A stretch of DNA of 64,000 nt. Origin: Leucosporidium creatinivorum. Lineage: Eukaryota; Basidiomycota; Microbotryomycetes; Leucosporidiales; Leucosporidiaceae. The notes beneath the pieces were generated by a model. The model was not told the origin of the DNA, ran no database searches, and worked only from the letters and a program-made list of their open reading frames with translations. Location of the stretch: assembly GCA_001600635.1 (NCBI GenBank), contig BCKL01000001.1, positions 213,550 through 277,549 of the forward strand, read 5' to 3'. Positions 8,874 through 19,542 of this stretch are shown piece after piece. Positions within the stretch are counted from its first letter, which is position 1; the number at the start of each line of letters is the position of its first letter. A program made the translations under genes and the position numbers.

Positions 8874-10073
8874 TCACAACCACCACGGTTTCTCAATCAC
8901 CAAATCTACGCTCACCTTTTGACAGCACTCCACCGCCGTCTCCCACCACACTCTCTGCTCCTCATCCGCCCCCGCCTCGTTCAGAGCGAACCACACATCT
9001 CTCCCAAGCCGAATCACCTCGAGGTGTGGCGGAGGCGTAATATTGCGGTGGTTGAAAGGCTGGATAATGCACGAGGGGTGCGTGTTGATGCTCTGCAGGT
9101 TGAGTATTTGGAGTGTCGAGGGAAGGTGAGGGAGGAGAGCGGTCGGGAGGGGATGGGCCGACGTCCCAGGGCCGTGCTTTAGCTCCAGGTCTTCGAGCGC
9201 TGGGAGCAATGAGATGCGCAATGCAACTTGGTGAGGGTATAGAGCGCAGGAAGTCGTCACAAAGATGTGTAGCTTGCGAAGGGCGACAAAGTCGGGAAGC
9301 GTTCGGCCGAGTTCGTCGTCGATGAGCACGTCCGAGTGAATGCGGAGGGAGCGTACAGTCGAGTCTGAGTTGACGAGGAGTGCACGGAAGAGGGGACAGT
9401 CGACCGTATCAATGTCGAGGTAGGTAAGAGCGAAGGGGAAGACGGGGAGCGGAGGGACCGGTCCCAGCGCATCGTAGAGTGATAACCTGCGCAGGCTCGG
9501 CAGTTGGGCGAAGAACTCGAGTATCCGCCCTTCGAGGGAGCGAATCGACAGCTCTGTCAAGGGGAGGCGTCGGCCGAGCTTCAAGATCGTAGCGACGACG
9601 TCGGCCGTGGCGTCCCAGTCGCCGTGCTGCTCGAGGTCTAGCTCTGTGACGTTGGGGCAGGCGGATAGGACAATCTGAAGGGAGGGTCGGATCGTCTCTG
9701 CGTCTTGCCTGGTGTACTTGAAGAAGGAGAGGTCGATTGTGAGACGGCGAAGGTGAAGGCCGAGGTCAGGCGCCTCGGTGAGGGTGCGAAGGAAGGTAGC
9801 ATCGTCCGTGATCAGGCCCGTAGGCTCTTCGACGGCCTCTTTATCGTCGTCGACATCCCAGCGCTGATAGCTGAGCCTCGTGGACTGGTAGAGCTCTTCC
9901 TGGATCCGAGGGCAGAACGCCTTCGATACCAGGCAAAGTGGGGCGATATCCTGTCTCTGGTGGAAACCTTTGGCTGTTTGCTCGAGGATGAAACTGAGGA
10001 TTTCGAGTGGTAGGCGAGAGAAGAGCTCGATGAGGGACGGCGTTTCGGCGGAGGGAGCCTCGGCGGAGGGCAT
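8874..10073 (-). CDS. F-box/LRR-like protein, left-arm copy
   Basis: Single 399-aa coding exon starting at the MPSAEA methionine. An upstream non-coding exon is joined by a 67-nt intron (10178-10112, GTGAGT..GCTGAC..CTACAG). That intron length is not a multiple of three, which is why the frame upstream of 10073 is not used. Residues 14-50 form an F-box (LPLEILSFILEQ, then LCLVSKAF), the Skp1-binding motif of SCF ubiquitin ligases. The rest is a run of leucine-rich repeats (LRRLTIDLSF, VTELDLEQHG, LTELSIRSLEG, LRRLSLYDAL) expected to bind substrates. It is one of four relatives in the window (13330-14532, 34834-35985, 43461-44657), all with the same leader intron layout. It lies head to head with NTAQ1 at 10784. 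Substrate unknown. Confidence 0.82.
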   Translation of the reverse strand: MPSAEAPSAETPSLIELFSRLPLEILSFILEQTAKGFHQRQDIAPLCLVSKAFCPRIQEELYQSTRLSYQRWDVDDDKEAVEEPTGLITDDATFLRTLTEAPDLGLHLRRLTIDLSFFKYTRQDAETIRPSLQIVLSACPNVTELDLEQHGDWDATADVVATILKLGRRLPLTELSIRSLEGRILEFFAQLPSLRRLSLYDALGPVPPLPVFPFALTYLDIDTVDCPLFRALLVNSDSTVRSLRIHSDVLIDDELGRTLPDFVALRKLHIFVTTSCALYPHQVALRISLLPALEDLELKHGPGTSAHPLPTALLPHLPSTLQILNLQSINTHPSCIIQPFNHRNITPPPHLEVIRLGRDVWFALNEAGADEEQRVWWETAVECCQKVSVDLVIEKPWWL

Positions 10074-10111
10074 GTTGGCGATGGGAGGGTCGGAAGAGGG
10101 GTAGGGTCGGT

Positions 10112-10178
10112 CTGTAGATGTTGGCAGGTCAGCTCGGCTCTGCTGGGGCCTGCCTCGAACGCGAACGCGACTACTCAC
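10112..10178 (-). other. 5'-leader intron of the F-box gene
   Basis: GTGAGT donor after CTTCAG, GAGCTGAC branch region and CATCTACAG acceptor on the minus strand. Equivalent introns sit in front of the F-box copies at 14532 and 34834, so the leader structure was copied with the gene. Confidence 0.6.
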
Positions 10179-10265
10179 CTGAAGGCGAGCAGGGGAAGTG
10201 CCAAGGCGAAGCGACGACCGAGCTTTGAGGAGCGATCGAAGCAAGTTCTGCGAGCGAGAAAGCAC

Positions 10266-10783
10266 CGCGTCAGTACTGTAGCGATCTCCAGTTGTCTGAG
10301 ACCCTCTCGAGCAGCTCAGCGAAGCTCGGACCCTCTCGTAACGACGCGACTGCTTCAGCGCGTCGACTGAGCGATAATCTTGCTGTTCTTACGCCTTTCT
10401 AAGGGCGATGCAGTGGAAGGATAGCAGAGAAACTTACCCGATGTGACTCGACGATGCTTGAGCACCAGTACAAGCGTCCTGCAGCTTCGGATCCGAGCGA
10501 GAAGCGAGGTCGACGAGTGCGCGACGAGCAACGAGTGTAGCTGAGCGAGGGCTAGTTGATGAGCTCTGCAGCGCGCGAGCGAGTCCTTCTGTAGTCCAGC
10601 AACTGTAGCGAGGTCGAAGAAGCGAGACGAGCCGAGTTGTAGCGAGAGCGAAACCCTCGAAGTCGAAGCGAGCGGCCCTTGCCCTCCGCCAAATTTCCAA
10701 AGCTGTAGCTCTCGCCTTCCAATCTCGGTTCTCGCTCTTTAGTCACGTCGACTGTCTGCCGCGCTACAGCTGCTCTACCTCGC
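10266..10783. other. Shared F-box/NTAQ1 divergent promoter, repeated in both arms
   Basis: About 500 bp between divergent starts. The part from about 10434 to 10783 recurs inverted at about 34140-34490 and in a more diverged form at 45000-45362. It is dense in TGTAGC/GCTACA words, so it may contain the control elements common to the duplicated gene pairs. Confidence 0.5.
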
Positions 10784-11778
10784 ATGCACCTTTCGCCAGC
10801 GCTTCGCCCTCCGCGAGCGCTCCCCTCGCCTCCCTCGCTGCACACGCCCTACTACTGCGAGGAGAACGTCCATCTCCTTCTGCAGTCGCTCAATACCACC
10901 CGACGAAAAGCCTACGCCCTCTTCATCACCAACTTCGACCGAGCCGCCCTTCTCTTCCACCAAAAGGCCTCCCCGCCCGAGCGAGCGGATCAGGGTCACT
11001 ACGTGGTGTGGGATTACCATGTGATCGCTGTTACGGTAGAGGAGGATGGTACACGATGGGTGTGGGATCAGGATTCAAGGCTAGGCTACCCGGTAGAGCT
11101 GCAAGGTGTGTTCGGCGCTGCTCTCCTCCCTTCTCCGCCGAGAGCAAGCCTGATCTTTCCGCTCAACGCAAGCAGAATACCTCGAAGCCAACTTCCGACC
11201 CGACTTGTTCGATCTGGGCGTCCTCCCTGCTCTGATGGCTAGGTGAGCCCTCCTGCTCTGCGCTTCGCCGACGACCGAGCTGAACATCGCCGCCCCTCAC
11301 CACACGTACAGCCGCTTTCGCATCGTCCCCGCTCAAGATCTGTTCAACAACTTTGCCTCTGACCGATCTCATATGGTCCGTCTAGCCTTTCTTCGCTCCA
11401 TCTCGTGCTCGGCGCTGACCTACTCCTGACCGACAGCTCTCACCACCGTCGGCATGCTCCTCCTCCTCGAATTCGGCACCTGTCGTAGGGCTTTCACATC
11501 CTGTTGTACCCACCTACATCTACCCTCCACCGCCCTATCCTCCTCTGCTCGGTCCGGCAGCACTCGCCCGAGGAGAGCGGATGAACCTGTTCGAGAAGTG
11601 GCTGGATGTGAGGATTGGAACTGAGATGGAGGGAGAAGAGCAGATGGAGGGATTTGGAGTCGTGCTGAAGGACGTTGCAGAGGTGTTGGAGTGGAGTGCT
11701 GGGAAGAGTGAAAAGAATGAAAAAGGGAGCGGCGGGGGGCGGTCTAGTACGGAGGAGGGCGAGGCAGTTCAACGATAG
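10784..11778 (+). CDS. NTAQ1: Protein N-terminal glutamine amidohydrolase (NTAQ1/WDYHV type), left-arm copy
   Basis: Four exons, 10784-11105, 11176-11242, 11312-11375 and 11437-11778, give 264 aa with consistent phases. NTAQ1 deamidates N-terminal Gln to Glu, feeding proteins into the Arg/N-degron pathway. The signature residues are present: PYYCEENVHLLLQ with the catalytic Cys, HYVVWDYHVI with the catalytic His, and WDQDSRLGYPVELQ with the Asp. Exon 2 encodes the YLEANFRPDLF segment and exon 3 RFRIVPAQDLFNNFASDRSHM, both typical of the family. A Pro/Tyr-rich linker and an NLFEKWLDVR helix follow. The tail beyond LEWS is low-complexity Lys/Gly/Ser. The right-arm copy matches almost perfectly in exons 1-3 but differs in the C-terminus. 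Confidence 0.9.
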
Positions 11779-11787
11779 TGAGGAGCT

Positions 11788-12429
11788 ATGTCAGTAAGCT
11801 TGTCGTCCTCATTCCTCACGCCGAGCAGCGAGAGACCGCTCAAGCCAGCGCCGCAAGGTGGACCGAGCTCAACTGCGAGACGACGGACGGCCACCGGTGT
11901 TGATCAGGTGCAAGCTTTTCTCGCTTTTTCCATGTCGCTGGAGCCGGTATGATGGTGAGCTGTAAGTGTGAGGTCGGAGGAGCAAAGCCTACAGCGTATA
12001 AACTTCAACTCATGCTCTCTCTCCTTCGCAGACCCCGCCGAAGCCGAGCCGAAAGGCCTGACGGTCGAGGTCGGAGGAGTCACCTTCAAGCTCTCCGCCC
12101 GACAGCTAGCCAAAGATGGGCCGAACATCTTCAGCCAATCGCCATCCTCTCACCCTCTCATACTCGACCGCAGCCCCGAGCTGTTCAAGCTCATCCGTGA
12201 CCACCTCTCCGGCTACCGAATCTTTCCCCTCAATCCCTACTATTTCGCCACGGCACTCGATATGACCTACAGCAATCTCCTCGACGATGCTCTGGCGTAT
12301 AAGCTAAGAAGCCTGGCGAAGGGGATCATCTATACGATGAGGGATGTCGGCGCTCAGCCGAACGAGGTTCAGAAGCAGTTGGCGGTGGAGCTGGGTCTCT
12401 TCACACTGCACGAGGCGTCCTTTCTTTAG
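11788..12429 (+). CDS. KCTD-like BTB (T1-type) protein
   Basis: Proposed exons 11788-11907 and 11995-12429, 184 aa. The intron starts GTGCAAG and ends CCTACAG, phase 0 on both sides. The first exon is Ser/Pro-rich. The second carries a T1/KCTD-style BTB fold: LTVEVGGVTFKLSARQL, then HPLILDRSPELFKLIRDHL, SGYRIFPL and YSNLLDDALAYKLRSLAK. Family members are often Cul3 adaptors, but no Cul3-binding residue was checked. It starts 9 bp after the NTAQ1 stop and on the same strand, a spacing kept in the decayed 45.4-47.4 kb module. The first exon is the least certain part; an alternative acceptor at 12031 needs a different upstream exon. Confidence 0.6.
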
Positions 12430-12894
12430 GTGTGCTTCTCTTGTCTTTCCAGTGACGACCGCAGATCCTCAGGGCTAACCTGTCGCCCGATTCTTCCCTT
12501 CGCTCAGCGTCGGCGATGGACTGTAAAGGTTGAACCTGCAAGGAAGCGGCTCGGAGTTGTGCGAGGGTATAGTTATACGATCATGGAAGTCATCGCGCGG
12601 TTTAGGAAAAGCCGAAAAGTTGGTGGTTGACCTCGAGGAGAGGATCGCCGAGAGGGGGCGAAGCTAGATCTGCAGTTGACGACCAGCAGAAGGCACTCCT
12701 GCGAGAACGGCTGGCTGCACGGGTTGCGGTCACATCAGCTCTACTCCGAGCCTGACGAGTACTATCAGCTCCCAAAGCTGCAGGAGAAAGTCAAGAAGGA
12801 GCTCGCTAAGAAGGGAGCGGCGGCGGGTCAGGCTCTCCGAGGGAGCGCAGGCGCGGGTGAGGGCAAGAAGGGCAAAAGCTTCAGACGGCTTTGA
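12430..12894 (+). pseudogene. Remnant of a second KCTD-like gene
   Basis: Beyond the stop at 12429 the plus strand still carries protein-like pieces in shifting frames: VVRGYSYTIMEVIARFRKS, EKLVVDLEERIAERG, and at 12740-12894 SEPDEYYQLPKLQEKVKKEL ending in a Gly/Lys-rich tail. The last piece aligns by eye with the DARFYELKGLEELVEKEV plus tail of the KCTD-like gene at 18297-18914. It appears to be the 3' portion of a dead paralogue, or downstream exons of the preceding gene that I could not connect in frame. Confidence 0.4.
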
Positions 12895-13329
12895 AAGCGA
12901 TCAAGGGGCATCCCAGGGAGGATGGATCCTCGGGCGGCGCTGGCGTGTGCGTTCTGCGCCTCTTTCTCCTCCTCGTCTCACCGAGCTGACCCTCACCTCA
13001 CTTTGCAGAGCTCCGCAGGCCCAGTAGTTTCCTCGCACAACTTGGACATGCAGGCCGCTACATTGGTCAGCGCTGAAAGAGCCCGAGACTCTATAGCTGG
13101 CTGCAAATGAACGGTAGCAGACGAAGCGGGTGGGAACCGAGCAGCGCCGAGCTTTGCGAGCGCGTCTCGCCGCGGGCGAGGTCCCGCAACGCCTCCTTTT
13201 GCGTCAGCTCGTTGCTCTACGCAGGTGATCTGAGTGAGCTTGATGCTTATTCGACCCTCTCACCCAGACTGGAGGTCGCGAAGCCCGAACCTCTCGCCGA
13301 GCGCGCCTTGTCGCTTCAAGCCGACAACC
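12895..13329. other. No gene seen
   Basis: Spacer between the KCTD remnant and the 3' end of the minus-strand F-box copy. Short frames only. Confidence 0.4.
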
Positions 13330-14532
13330 TCAGTAATTTTCAACCTTGACCTCTACACCAGCTCCTACACAACACTGTACAGCAGTTTCCCACCACAGGC
13401 GCTCCCCTTCGTCTTTTCCTTCCAGCGCCCGCTTCACCCCTCGGCCGAGGCGAATGAACTTGAGATTCGGTGGACAAGTGATGTCGCGGTGGTGAAAGAG
13501 TTGGATGAGACTGGTTGGGTGTGCGTGGATTAACTGCAGGTCCAGCTCCTTGAGAGAGAGGGGGAGGCGAGGGAGTAGGGCTGTAGCGAGTGGGTGGGGA
13601 TTGGGGGCGAGGATCCCAATGGCGGAGAGGGTGAGATGCCTGAGCTGGGTAAGGGACGAGATGGCAAGGGCGGTGGCCTGACAAAGTTCGACGTCCTCCG
13701 ATCGCTGAAAAATGTGGAGCTTGCGCAAAGCGACAAACTCGGGAAGCAGGTTCCGAACGGCTTCCTCGGCGAGTACGTCCGATCCGACGATGAGGTTTGC
13801 AAGAGTTGCAAAGGAGTGGGAGGTGAGGGGACAGAAGAGTCGGAGCGGGCTGTCGACGCATGAGAGGCTGGTAAGGGAGCAGGGGAACGAGGGGGGTATA
13901 TCGAGATGGTCGTCGTTTCGGAAGCCGGCGATGTCGAGATGGAGGTCACGCAGATGTGGCAGTCGTTTGAGGAGAGAGATGACACCTGGTCCGACGTGTG
14001 AGATCTCGAGCGTCTCGATTGGCGGCAGGCGCTCGAGCTCGGCGACGATGGCCGCAATATCGTCGGTCGCCTACCACGCCGCATGGTGATCCACGGTGAG
14101 CTCTGTGAGGTGCGGGCAGAGCCTCAGCACTTTCTGCATCGACAGCAGGACGCCTAGCTCGTCCTCCTCGGTATAGCTCCAGAACTCGACGAAGATGTTG
14201 AGGTGGCGAACGAGTGGTCGGAGATGGGGCGCCCGCTTCAGCGTATGGCGGATGGCGTCCTCGACTTCAAGCTCTGGTTGAGGGTCGATAGGTTCCTCAT
14301 TGTCGTCGATGTCCCATCTCTTGTAGCTGATCGACGCCTTGTGGTAGAGCTCTCGCTGTATGCGGGGCAAGAAGGTCTTGGACACGAGGCAGAGTGGGGC
14401 GACGTCCTTGCGAGAGTAGGTCATCTGGGCCTTTTGCTCGAGGATGAGGCCGAGTATCTCGAGAGGTAGGCGGGAGAAGAGCTCGGCGAGAGAGGGCGAT
14501 TCGGCGGAGGGAGGAGCTTCGGCGGAGGGCAT
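13330..14532 (-). pseudogene. F-box/LRR-like gene with a single in-frame UAG
   Basis: The 401-codon frame from the MPSAEAPPSAE start at 14532 to the stop at 13330 is broken only by a TAG at 14073-14071, after codon 153 (HHAAW, stop, ATDDIAAIVAEL). Both halves are well formed: an F-box at residues 14-50 (LPLEILGLILEQ, LCLVSKTF) and LRRs on both sides of the stop. The leader intron matches those of the sister genes (GTGAGTGCTCG..GAGCTGAC..GCGCACAG). One stop with no frameshift implies a very recent loss, read-through, or a sequence or consensus error in this repeat-rich locus. As drawn, the product is an F-box with a truncated LRR. The right arm has no counterpart. Confidence 0.75.
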
Positions 14533-16095
14533 GTCGGCGGTGAGAGCGGCGGGGGATGTGGAACGTCGAGCTGTGCGCGACGGAAGGTCAGCTCGCTGTG
14601 TGTGAAGCTCATTCTCAATACTCGAGCACTCACCTGAAGGCGAGGGAGGGTACAGCGAGAGCTCAGCAGCGGCGAACGAGCTTTCCGAGGTGGTAGCGGC
14701 GAGCTGGAAAGCGAGAAGCAGGAAGTCAGCAGTGAGATACCTAATACTCTGTTCCCTTTGTCCACAGCAGCAGGGCCGGCTCCTGCAGCCTGCCTTCCAG
14801 CGCGGCTCCCTCTGCGCGTCGACTTGGCACCCCTTGCCGTTTGCGGCGATCGAGAGGGCAAGGGAGCTCTGACAGGATAAATAAGCTCACGCAAAGTACT
14901 CCGATGGGCGCTGAGGTCCAGCACGAGTCTCCAGCAGCTTCGAGCGGGACGTGAAGCGAGGTCGACGAAAGCGCGACGAGTAGCGGATGTAGCTTAGCGA
15001 GTTCCGGCTGCTGCTCTCTGTAGCACGAGCGACTCCTCCTGTAGTCCCGCAGGCGTAGCGAGGGCGAAGAAGCTAAACGAGCGGAGTTCTAGCCGGAGCA
15101 AGAACTGCGAGCAGCTCGATTTCCTCTCTTCCTTCGTCGCCTACCTCGCTACAACTCGTCTCTCACCTCCGACAGCGAGGACGATAAAGTAGGACTAGCG
15201 TGCACTGCTCGCCTGGTCAACAAGCTACCCTTCTCGGCCTGTTCGGTCGTTAAGCTTCGAGGTGCTTGCTCCCCGTGTAGGAGCTCTTGCAGGCTACGAA
15301 TGACTGCATTCGGACCGGTAGCAAGCTGGCCGCCTGTACGAGCTCTACTCCGGTCTCTCTGTCTTGCAGTCAGACTGACCTGATCGATCCTGCTCTCTGC
15401 AGGCGGAACAGTTCGGCGACTGGAGCTCTGGCGCTCTTCGAGCGGGAACGGACCTCGCTGCAGGTAAGCCACGCGTTCAAAGTTCCCTAACAGCTCGCTA
15501 CTACACCGCTAACCTCTTCGGTACCAACTTCCCTTGCAAAGCGTCTCGCCTTTCCCTCGTCCCCTCCGCCGAGCTTCACAAGCTCCCGTCTCGGCGCCTC
15601 ATTTCGGGAAGGAGGAGAGCTCTTTGGACGTCGGTCATCTTAAGACTTGGATTACAAAGTATCAGCAAGTTTCCGAACCACGCCCACCTCTTCATCTCGC
15701 CACTCTGGAAGGAGGCTCGGCGCCGGCCTCGGCTCAGCTCGGTCGGCTCTTGTTCAGCAGGCGCTTCCATCTTGTGAGACGGCGACAAGGCTTTCAGCAG
15801 TATTACATCCTCACTCTGGGCCGGGATCCTCGATGCTGTCTCTCCGCCCACGCTTCGCTGAGCTGGTTCGGCGCTCGGTCGGCCCAGGTCAGAGGTGGTC
15901 TCGTAGCGGATGAGGTACAGACGAAGCTGGGACAGGTGACCTAGGGACGGAGAATTTATGTCAGCCTATCTTCGACTGCACATCTGAGCGCAAAGCTACA
16001 CGAGCCTCGAAGGACACAAGAGGCGACGACGCCGAGCTCCGCCCTGTCTCGCCTTCTCACCACACCGCTCGCGACTCTTTGCTCGACACAGCAAC
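14533..16095. other. Spacer; part of the inverted repeat
   Basis: About 15130-16095 recurs inverted at about 32148-33110. I see no continuous gene, though a Leu/Arg-rich frame near 15534-15944 and its mirror may be a shared remnant. The segment 14600-15130 is unique to the left arm and is rich in TGTAGC/GCTACA words. Confidence 0.4.
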
Positions 16096-16744
16096 ATGTC
16101 CACCACCAACGAGGAAAACAAGCAGGTCGCCATCCAGTACGTCAACGAGGTCTGGGGCAAGGGCAACGTCGATTTGGTGAGCTACAGCTTCGCTCGCTCT
16201 CTGGCTCGTCTTCCGCGCTCGGCGTCAGCTCACCTACGTCGCTCGGCTCGCCCAACAGATCGACAAGCTCATGAACGATAAGGTCAAGCTCATCTCGCCT
16301 TTGACCGGTCCTCTTGTAGGTCATTCTCGCCCGTTCTCGAGCCCTCGCTCATCGCCGCGCTCTTAACGACTCGCTCGCTCACTCTAACACTTCCCTGCAC
16401 CCTCACAGGCCGGTCGCGAGGCGCTCAAGAAGACCATCCATGGCCTCCGCAAGTCCTTCCCCGACGTCACCAGCAAGCTCATCTCGCCCGTCATCGCCGA
16501 GACGACCGCCGAGGGAGAGTTTGTCGTCCTCCGCTACTCGTCGCAGGGCACGCATACCGGTCCCGCCTACACCGACGTCCCCGCTGGCATGCCCAAGATG
16601 ACACAGGACAACACGGGCAAGCAGTTCGACCTTACGGGCATCGCCTGGATCCGCTTCGAGGAGGGCAAGATTGTCGAGGTCGTCGAGGAGGAGAGCGCGT
16701 TGGAGGTGCTCGCGCAGCTTGGCTTGGTCGAGATGAAGAAGTAG
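16096..16744 (+). CDS. SnoaL-like/NTF2-like ester cyclase family protein, left copy
   Basis: Three exons, 16096-16176, 16259-16315 and 16409-16744, give 157 aa, all phase 0. The N-terminus NKQVAIQYVNEVWGKGNVDL, then LISPLTGPLAGREALKKTI, then LRYSSQGTHTG and a closing GIAWIRFEEGKIVEVVEEE fit the SnoaL-like branch of the NTF2 fold: a compact cone whose cavity binds a small substrate. Known members include polyketide cyclases, but many fungal ones are uncharacterised, so no reaction is assigned. There is no signal peptide. The mirror copy at 31504-32147 differs at a few positions (for example E7 to D). It converges with the BTB gene. Confidence 0.82.
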
Positions 16745-17007
16745 GCTTGAGGGAGCAGTTCTTGATGTAGGAGGATAGGCTTGCTGCGATACGAAGGCTC
16801 TTTCGCTTGACCTTCGCCGAGCGTTGCGAAGACCGAGACTCTCTCGTTCTCGGGCTCTTTCCTCCGCCACAGGGGACAGCGATCAGGAGCAAGCACTCCT
16901 ACGGAATGGCTCGTACTCTCATCAGCAGAGCAGCCGCACACCTCTCCGTAAAGTCAGTACCTCGGCGATGGCTGCTCAGCGAAAACCTGGCTCAAGCGCT
17001 GTGTGGA

Positions 17008-18176
17008 TTACAAGCTCAAGAACTCGGAGAGAAGACTAACAGANAGTGTCTCCAAACTCTTCACCAGTCCGTCAACCGTGTATTCCCACTCCATCAGAGG
17101 CCAGTCGCCATCGCAGCCAGGAGTGCGCCCCATCGCCGCGCGAGCTTCAACTTTGCCCTCGGAAACGAAGACCTTGAGCTGTGCAAGCGACCTGTAACGC
17201 CTCGTCTTCTCCCAAATCATCCAGGCGAGCCCCACGTTGTAGCAGTTGGTGTCCCCGTCTTCGTGTCGAACGAGCTCGTCNACCATCTCGGCAAGCTTCG
17301 ATGCGGCGTCATCTCGAATCTTGCGGGCGCGCTCACGGCGGACGCGAAGGGCTTCAGTCTGCGGAGCGCATCGGAGGGGATGAAGCTGTGTCAGCACCAA
17401 CCCTTGGCGGAGAAGGAAACGCAGACTGAGCCGACCGGAAAGCTGGCTTACCCGCGCCGACGAGTTGTCCACCGGGTACGACGGTCGGATCCTCTCTGGC
17501 CAACAAACAACGTCTTCCTTGGAGGCTTCCTCGATCACCCGTTTGGCAGCAGTCGCTCGGAGGTTGAGATTGTGGTGTGAAGCGAAGACGAAGGCCTGGT
17601 AGTCGTGCTCACGCTTGGGCGGCGATTCGGAGAGCATGCGGTAGCTGCGGGACGAGAGGAGGTCAGCTCCGTGAAATGTGTACAGCTTAATGCTTCCACT
17701 TGCCTGAAGGCGGCGGAGATGGCCTCCAGTGCTCGGTCGATCTGCAAGGCGAAGCGGTCAGCTCGGCGGTCTCGTAGCTGTAGCCTACCTCCTGCTGCAC
17801 TCACCTCGTACTTATCAGCAGCCGAGATCAGGCTCCAACTCTGAGGGAAGCTCAACTCGAGAGGAGGGACGATGCCAGGGTAGACGTAGGGCAAGAGCGC
17901 CTCGAGAACCTCGCTCGATTCGGTGAGGTCGACTTGAGGACGCTGGCTCTCGCTGGGAGTTCCACAGGTTTCGAACATGCTCCTGAAGACTTCGGATCCT
18001 CCCTCGAGTCGTTTGCGGTGGACGGCGAAGTGTACTCCGCTGCAGCAAGGGCGAGTCGTTAGCGAGTCGTGCGAGAGAGAAAGGTGCAGACAAGCTCACT
18101 CGGAGGAGATGAGAAGCACATCAGCGTCGTCCGCCTTGAACTTCTGAGAGTAGATGGTTTCCGAGTCTGTAGCCAT
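17008..18176 (-). CDS. BTB/POZ domain protein, full-length left copy
   Basis: Five exons on the minus strand, 18176-18100, 18039-17805, 17741-17704, 17644-17452 and 17358-17008, give 297 aa with consistent phases. The N-terminal BTB fold shows FKADDADVLLISSD, GVHFAVHRKRL, EVFRSMFET and LTESSEVLEALLPYVYPG, which normally mediates dimerisation and, in Cul3 adaptors, ligase binding. The C-terminal half (about 132-297) is a helical Arg/Glu-rich region with MIWEKTRRYRSLAQLKVF and no known domain. The third intron uses a GC donor (TTCAG, then gcaagt), whereas the right-arm copy has GT there. Two ambiguous bases (17044, 17281) lie in the last exon. It is divergent from the KCTD-like gene 120 bp away. 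Confidence 0.8.
17044..17281. other. Ambiguous bases mirrored in the other arm
   Basis: Single N characters at 17044 and 17281 correspond exactly to N at 31204 and 30967 (each pair sums to 48248). The same two uncertain bases in both arms suggest a shared or collapsed consensus. Confidence 0.9.
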
Positions 18177-18296
18177 GTTGAGCGAGAAGCAAAGAGGCGA
18201 GACGAGCAGCGAGCGGGTAAAGGGAGAGAGGCGAAAGGCGGGGAGCGGCGCCTTTCTTGCTCCTCCCACAACCTTGTCTCAACTTGACTTCGGCCG
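18177..18296. promoter_or_regulatory. 120-bp bidirectional promoter (BTB / KCTD-like)
   Basis: The only sequence between the divergent start codons at 18176 and 18297. The mirrored pair in the right arm is separated by 112 bp (29953-30064). Both contain a CTCCCACAAC-type block and an ACTTCG..CG block, so co-regulation of the two genes is likely. Confidence 0.6.
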
Positions 18297-18914
18297 ATGA
18301 CTGCGCTACAGGAGAGTGAGTAGTACTACAGAAGCCTGCTGGACGTGCATAGCTCACTCCGAACTCCCCTACAGCCATCGCCGAGCCGCTTCGTCCCGCT
18401 CCTCCCGCTTCTCCTTCCAGCTCGGCGCACTACACCATCTCCCTTCGTGGCACTCACTTCACCCTCTCTGGGACTCTCTTTCGATCCCACGCTCCCAACT
18501 ACTTCACCCGCACCCTCCTCGCCCCTCTCTCGTCCCAGCTCGTCACCCCTCGCTGCTCGGCGTGGGAGCTCGACCGCGATCCCAAGCTGTTTGAGGTTGT
18601 CGTCAACTACCTCGTGGGATACGAGGTGCTTCCTCTTGATGGCTCAGCCTTCCTCGCCGATCGAGAGACGGCCACCCGCAACCTGCTGCTCGATGCGAGG
18701 TTCTACGAGTTGAAGGGATTGGAGGAGCTCGTCGAGAAAGAGGTACAGAGGCTCGATAAGGGGTGTGTGTACTAGAGATCAGATCTCCGACATGTCCCTG
18801 ACCACCTTTCACCCCAGCAGTGCTCTCAAGGACAAGAACAAGCAGCTCGGCGATGGCGGCGCTGGCTCGGCGCAGCACGACGAGCCTTTCAAGGGCATCT
18901 TCTCGGCGATGTAG
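18297..18914 (+). CDS. KCTD-like BTB (T1-type) protein, left copy
   Basis: Three exons, 18297-18315, 18375-18762 and 18818-18914, give 167 aa. The T1-type BTB fold is complete: TISLRGTHFTLSGTLFRSH, PNYFTRTLL, LDRDPKLFEVVVNYLVGYEV and RNLLLDARFYELKGLEELV. A short tail ends in FKGIFSAM. The first coding exon encodes only MTALQE. T1/KCTD proteins oligomerise and many recruit substrates to Cul3 ligases; here that role is inferred. The mirror copy (29338-29952) is one residue shorter but intact. Confidence 0.8.
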
Positions 18915-19542
18915 CTGTCGCGTACTGCTGTGGGATGATTTGAAACTGTGGAGAGACTATATCCGGCTTTTTACCTACTGCAGCGAGGCTAACATGGAAC
19001 CCGACTTCTCATCGCCGAAGCACCGAGGGAGGCTGCCTTCTCACGAGGGACTGATGAGATACGGCGAGCGCGCGAAGAGTAAGTCCGCTCTAGTATACTA
19101 CATGCTGGACGATCCAGGAAGTTTTGCTCCTGTAAGCCAAGCAGTCGCCAGCCAAGCTCGGTAGTGGCAGTATATACTCGCTGTTTTGTACTTCGCTACA
19201 GCAGCTCGGACCCCTCGCTCCCTCTCGTTTCGCTACGTCTCTCTGTATCTAGACCTCTCGAGGCGTCTCATACCACCCTTCGAACATTTCGCGGTAAGTC
19301 TCGGTCGAGCTTTGACCCCCCTTCGTCCGCGAGCTCCAAGCTTGCCTTCGACCTGTTGCCGCAGCATCCTTCGCTCTGTCTCCACTTTCTGCATCTTCTC
19401 CCTCTCTTTCACCCCTCTCCCTATCCTTCCTCTCGTCCTCATCGGCAGCTGATTCGTCGAAACCTGGAAGGTCCTCACTCTCCCTCACGCCTTTTCGCCA
19501 ACAAGGCGAACGGAGAAGGCGCCGCCGAGAGCACAAGGAGCT
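18915..19542. other. Arm end and upstream region of the zinc-finger gene
   Basis: Up to about 18941 the sequence belongs to the inverted repeat. The remainder is unique and CT-rich (19200-19480), and probably holds the promoter and leader of the gene at 19543. Confidence 0.45.

Larger units (their letters stand above)
15130..18941. repeat. Inner left arm of the large inverted repeat
   Basis: Mirrors 29312-33110. It carries, in order, the spacer repeat, the SnoaL-like gene, the BTB gene (minus) and the KCTD-like gene. Matching positions sum to about 48243-48248. Protein-level differences between arms are few, so DNA identity must be very high around 16.8-17.6 kb. The arm stops matching just after the KCTD-like stop codon, near 18941. 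Confidence 0.88.

Noticed and set aside
10074-10265. N-terminal extension of the F-box protein to an ATG at 10265
   Set aside because: The segment contains a well-formed 67-nt leader intron that would break the frame, and the sister copies all begin at the MPSAEA-type methionine after the same intron.
16807-17580. 257-codon plus-strand frame, mirrored at 30668-31441 on the minus strand
   Set aside because: It lies antisense to the BTB gene's last exons; its conservation in both arms only reflects the duplicated DNA.
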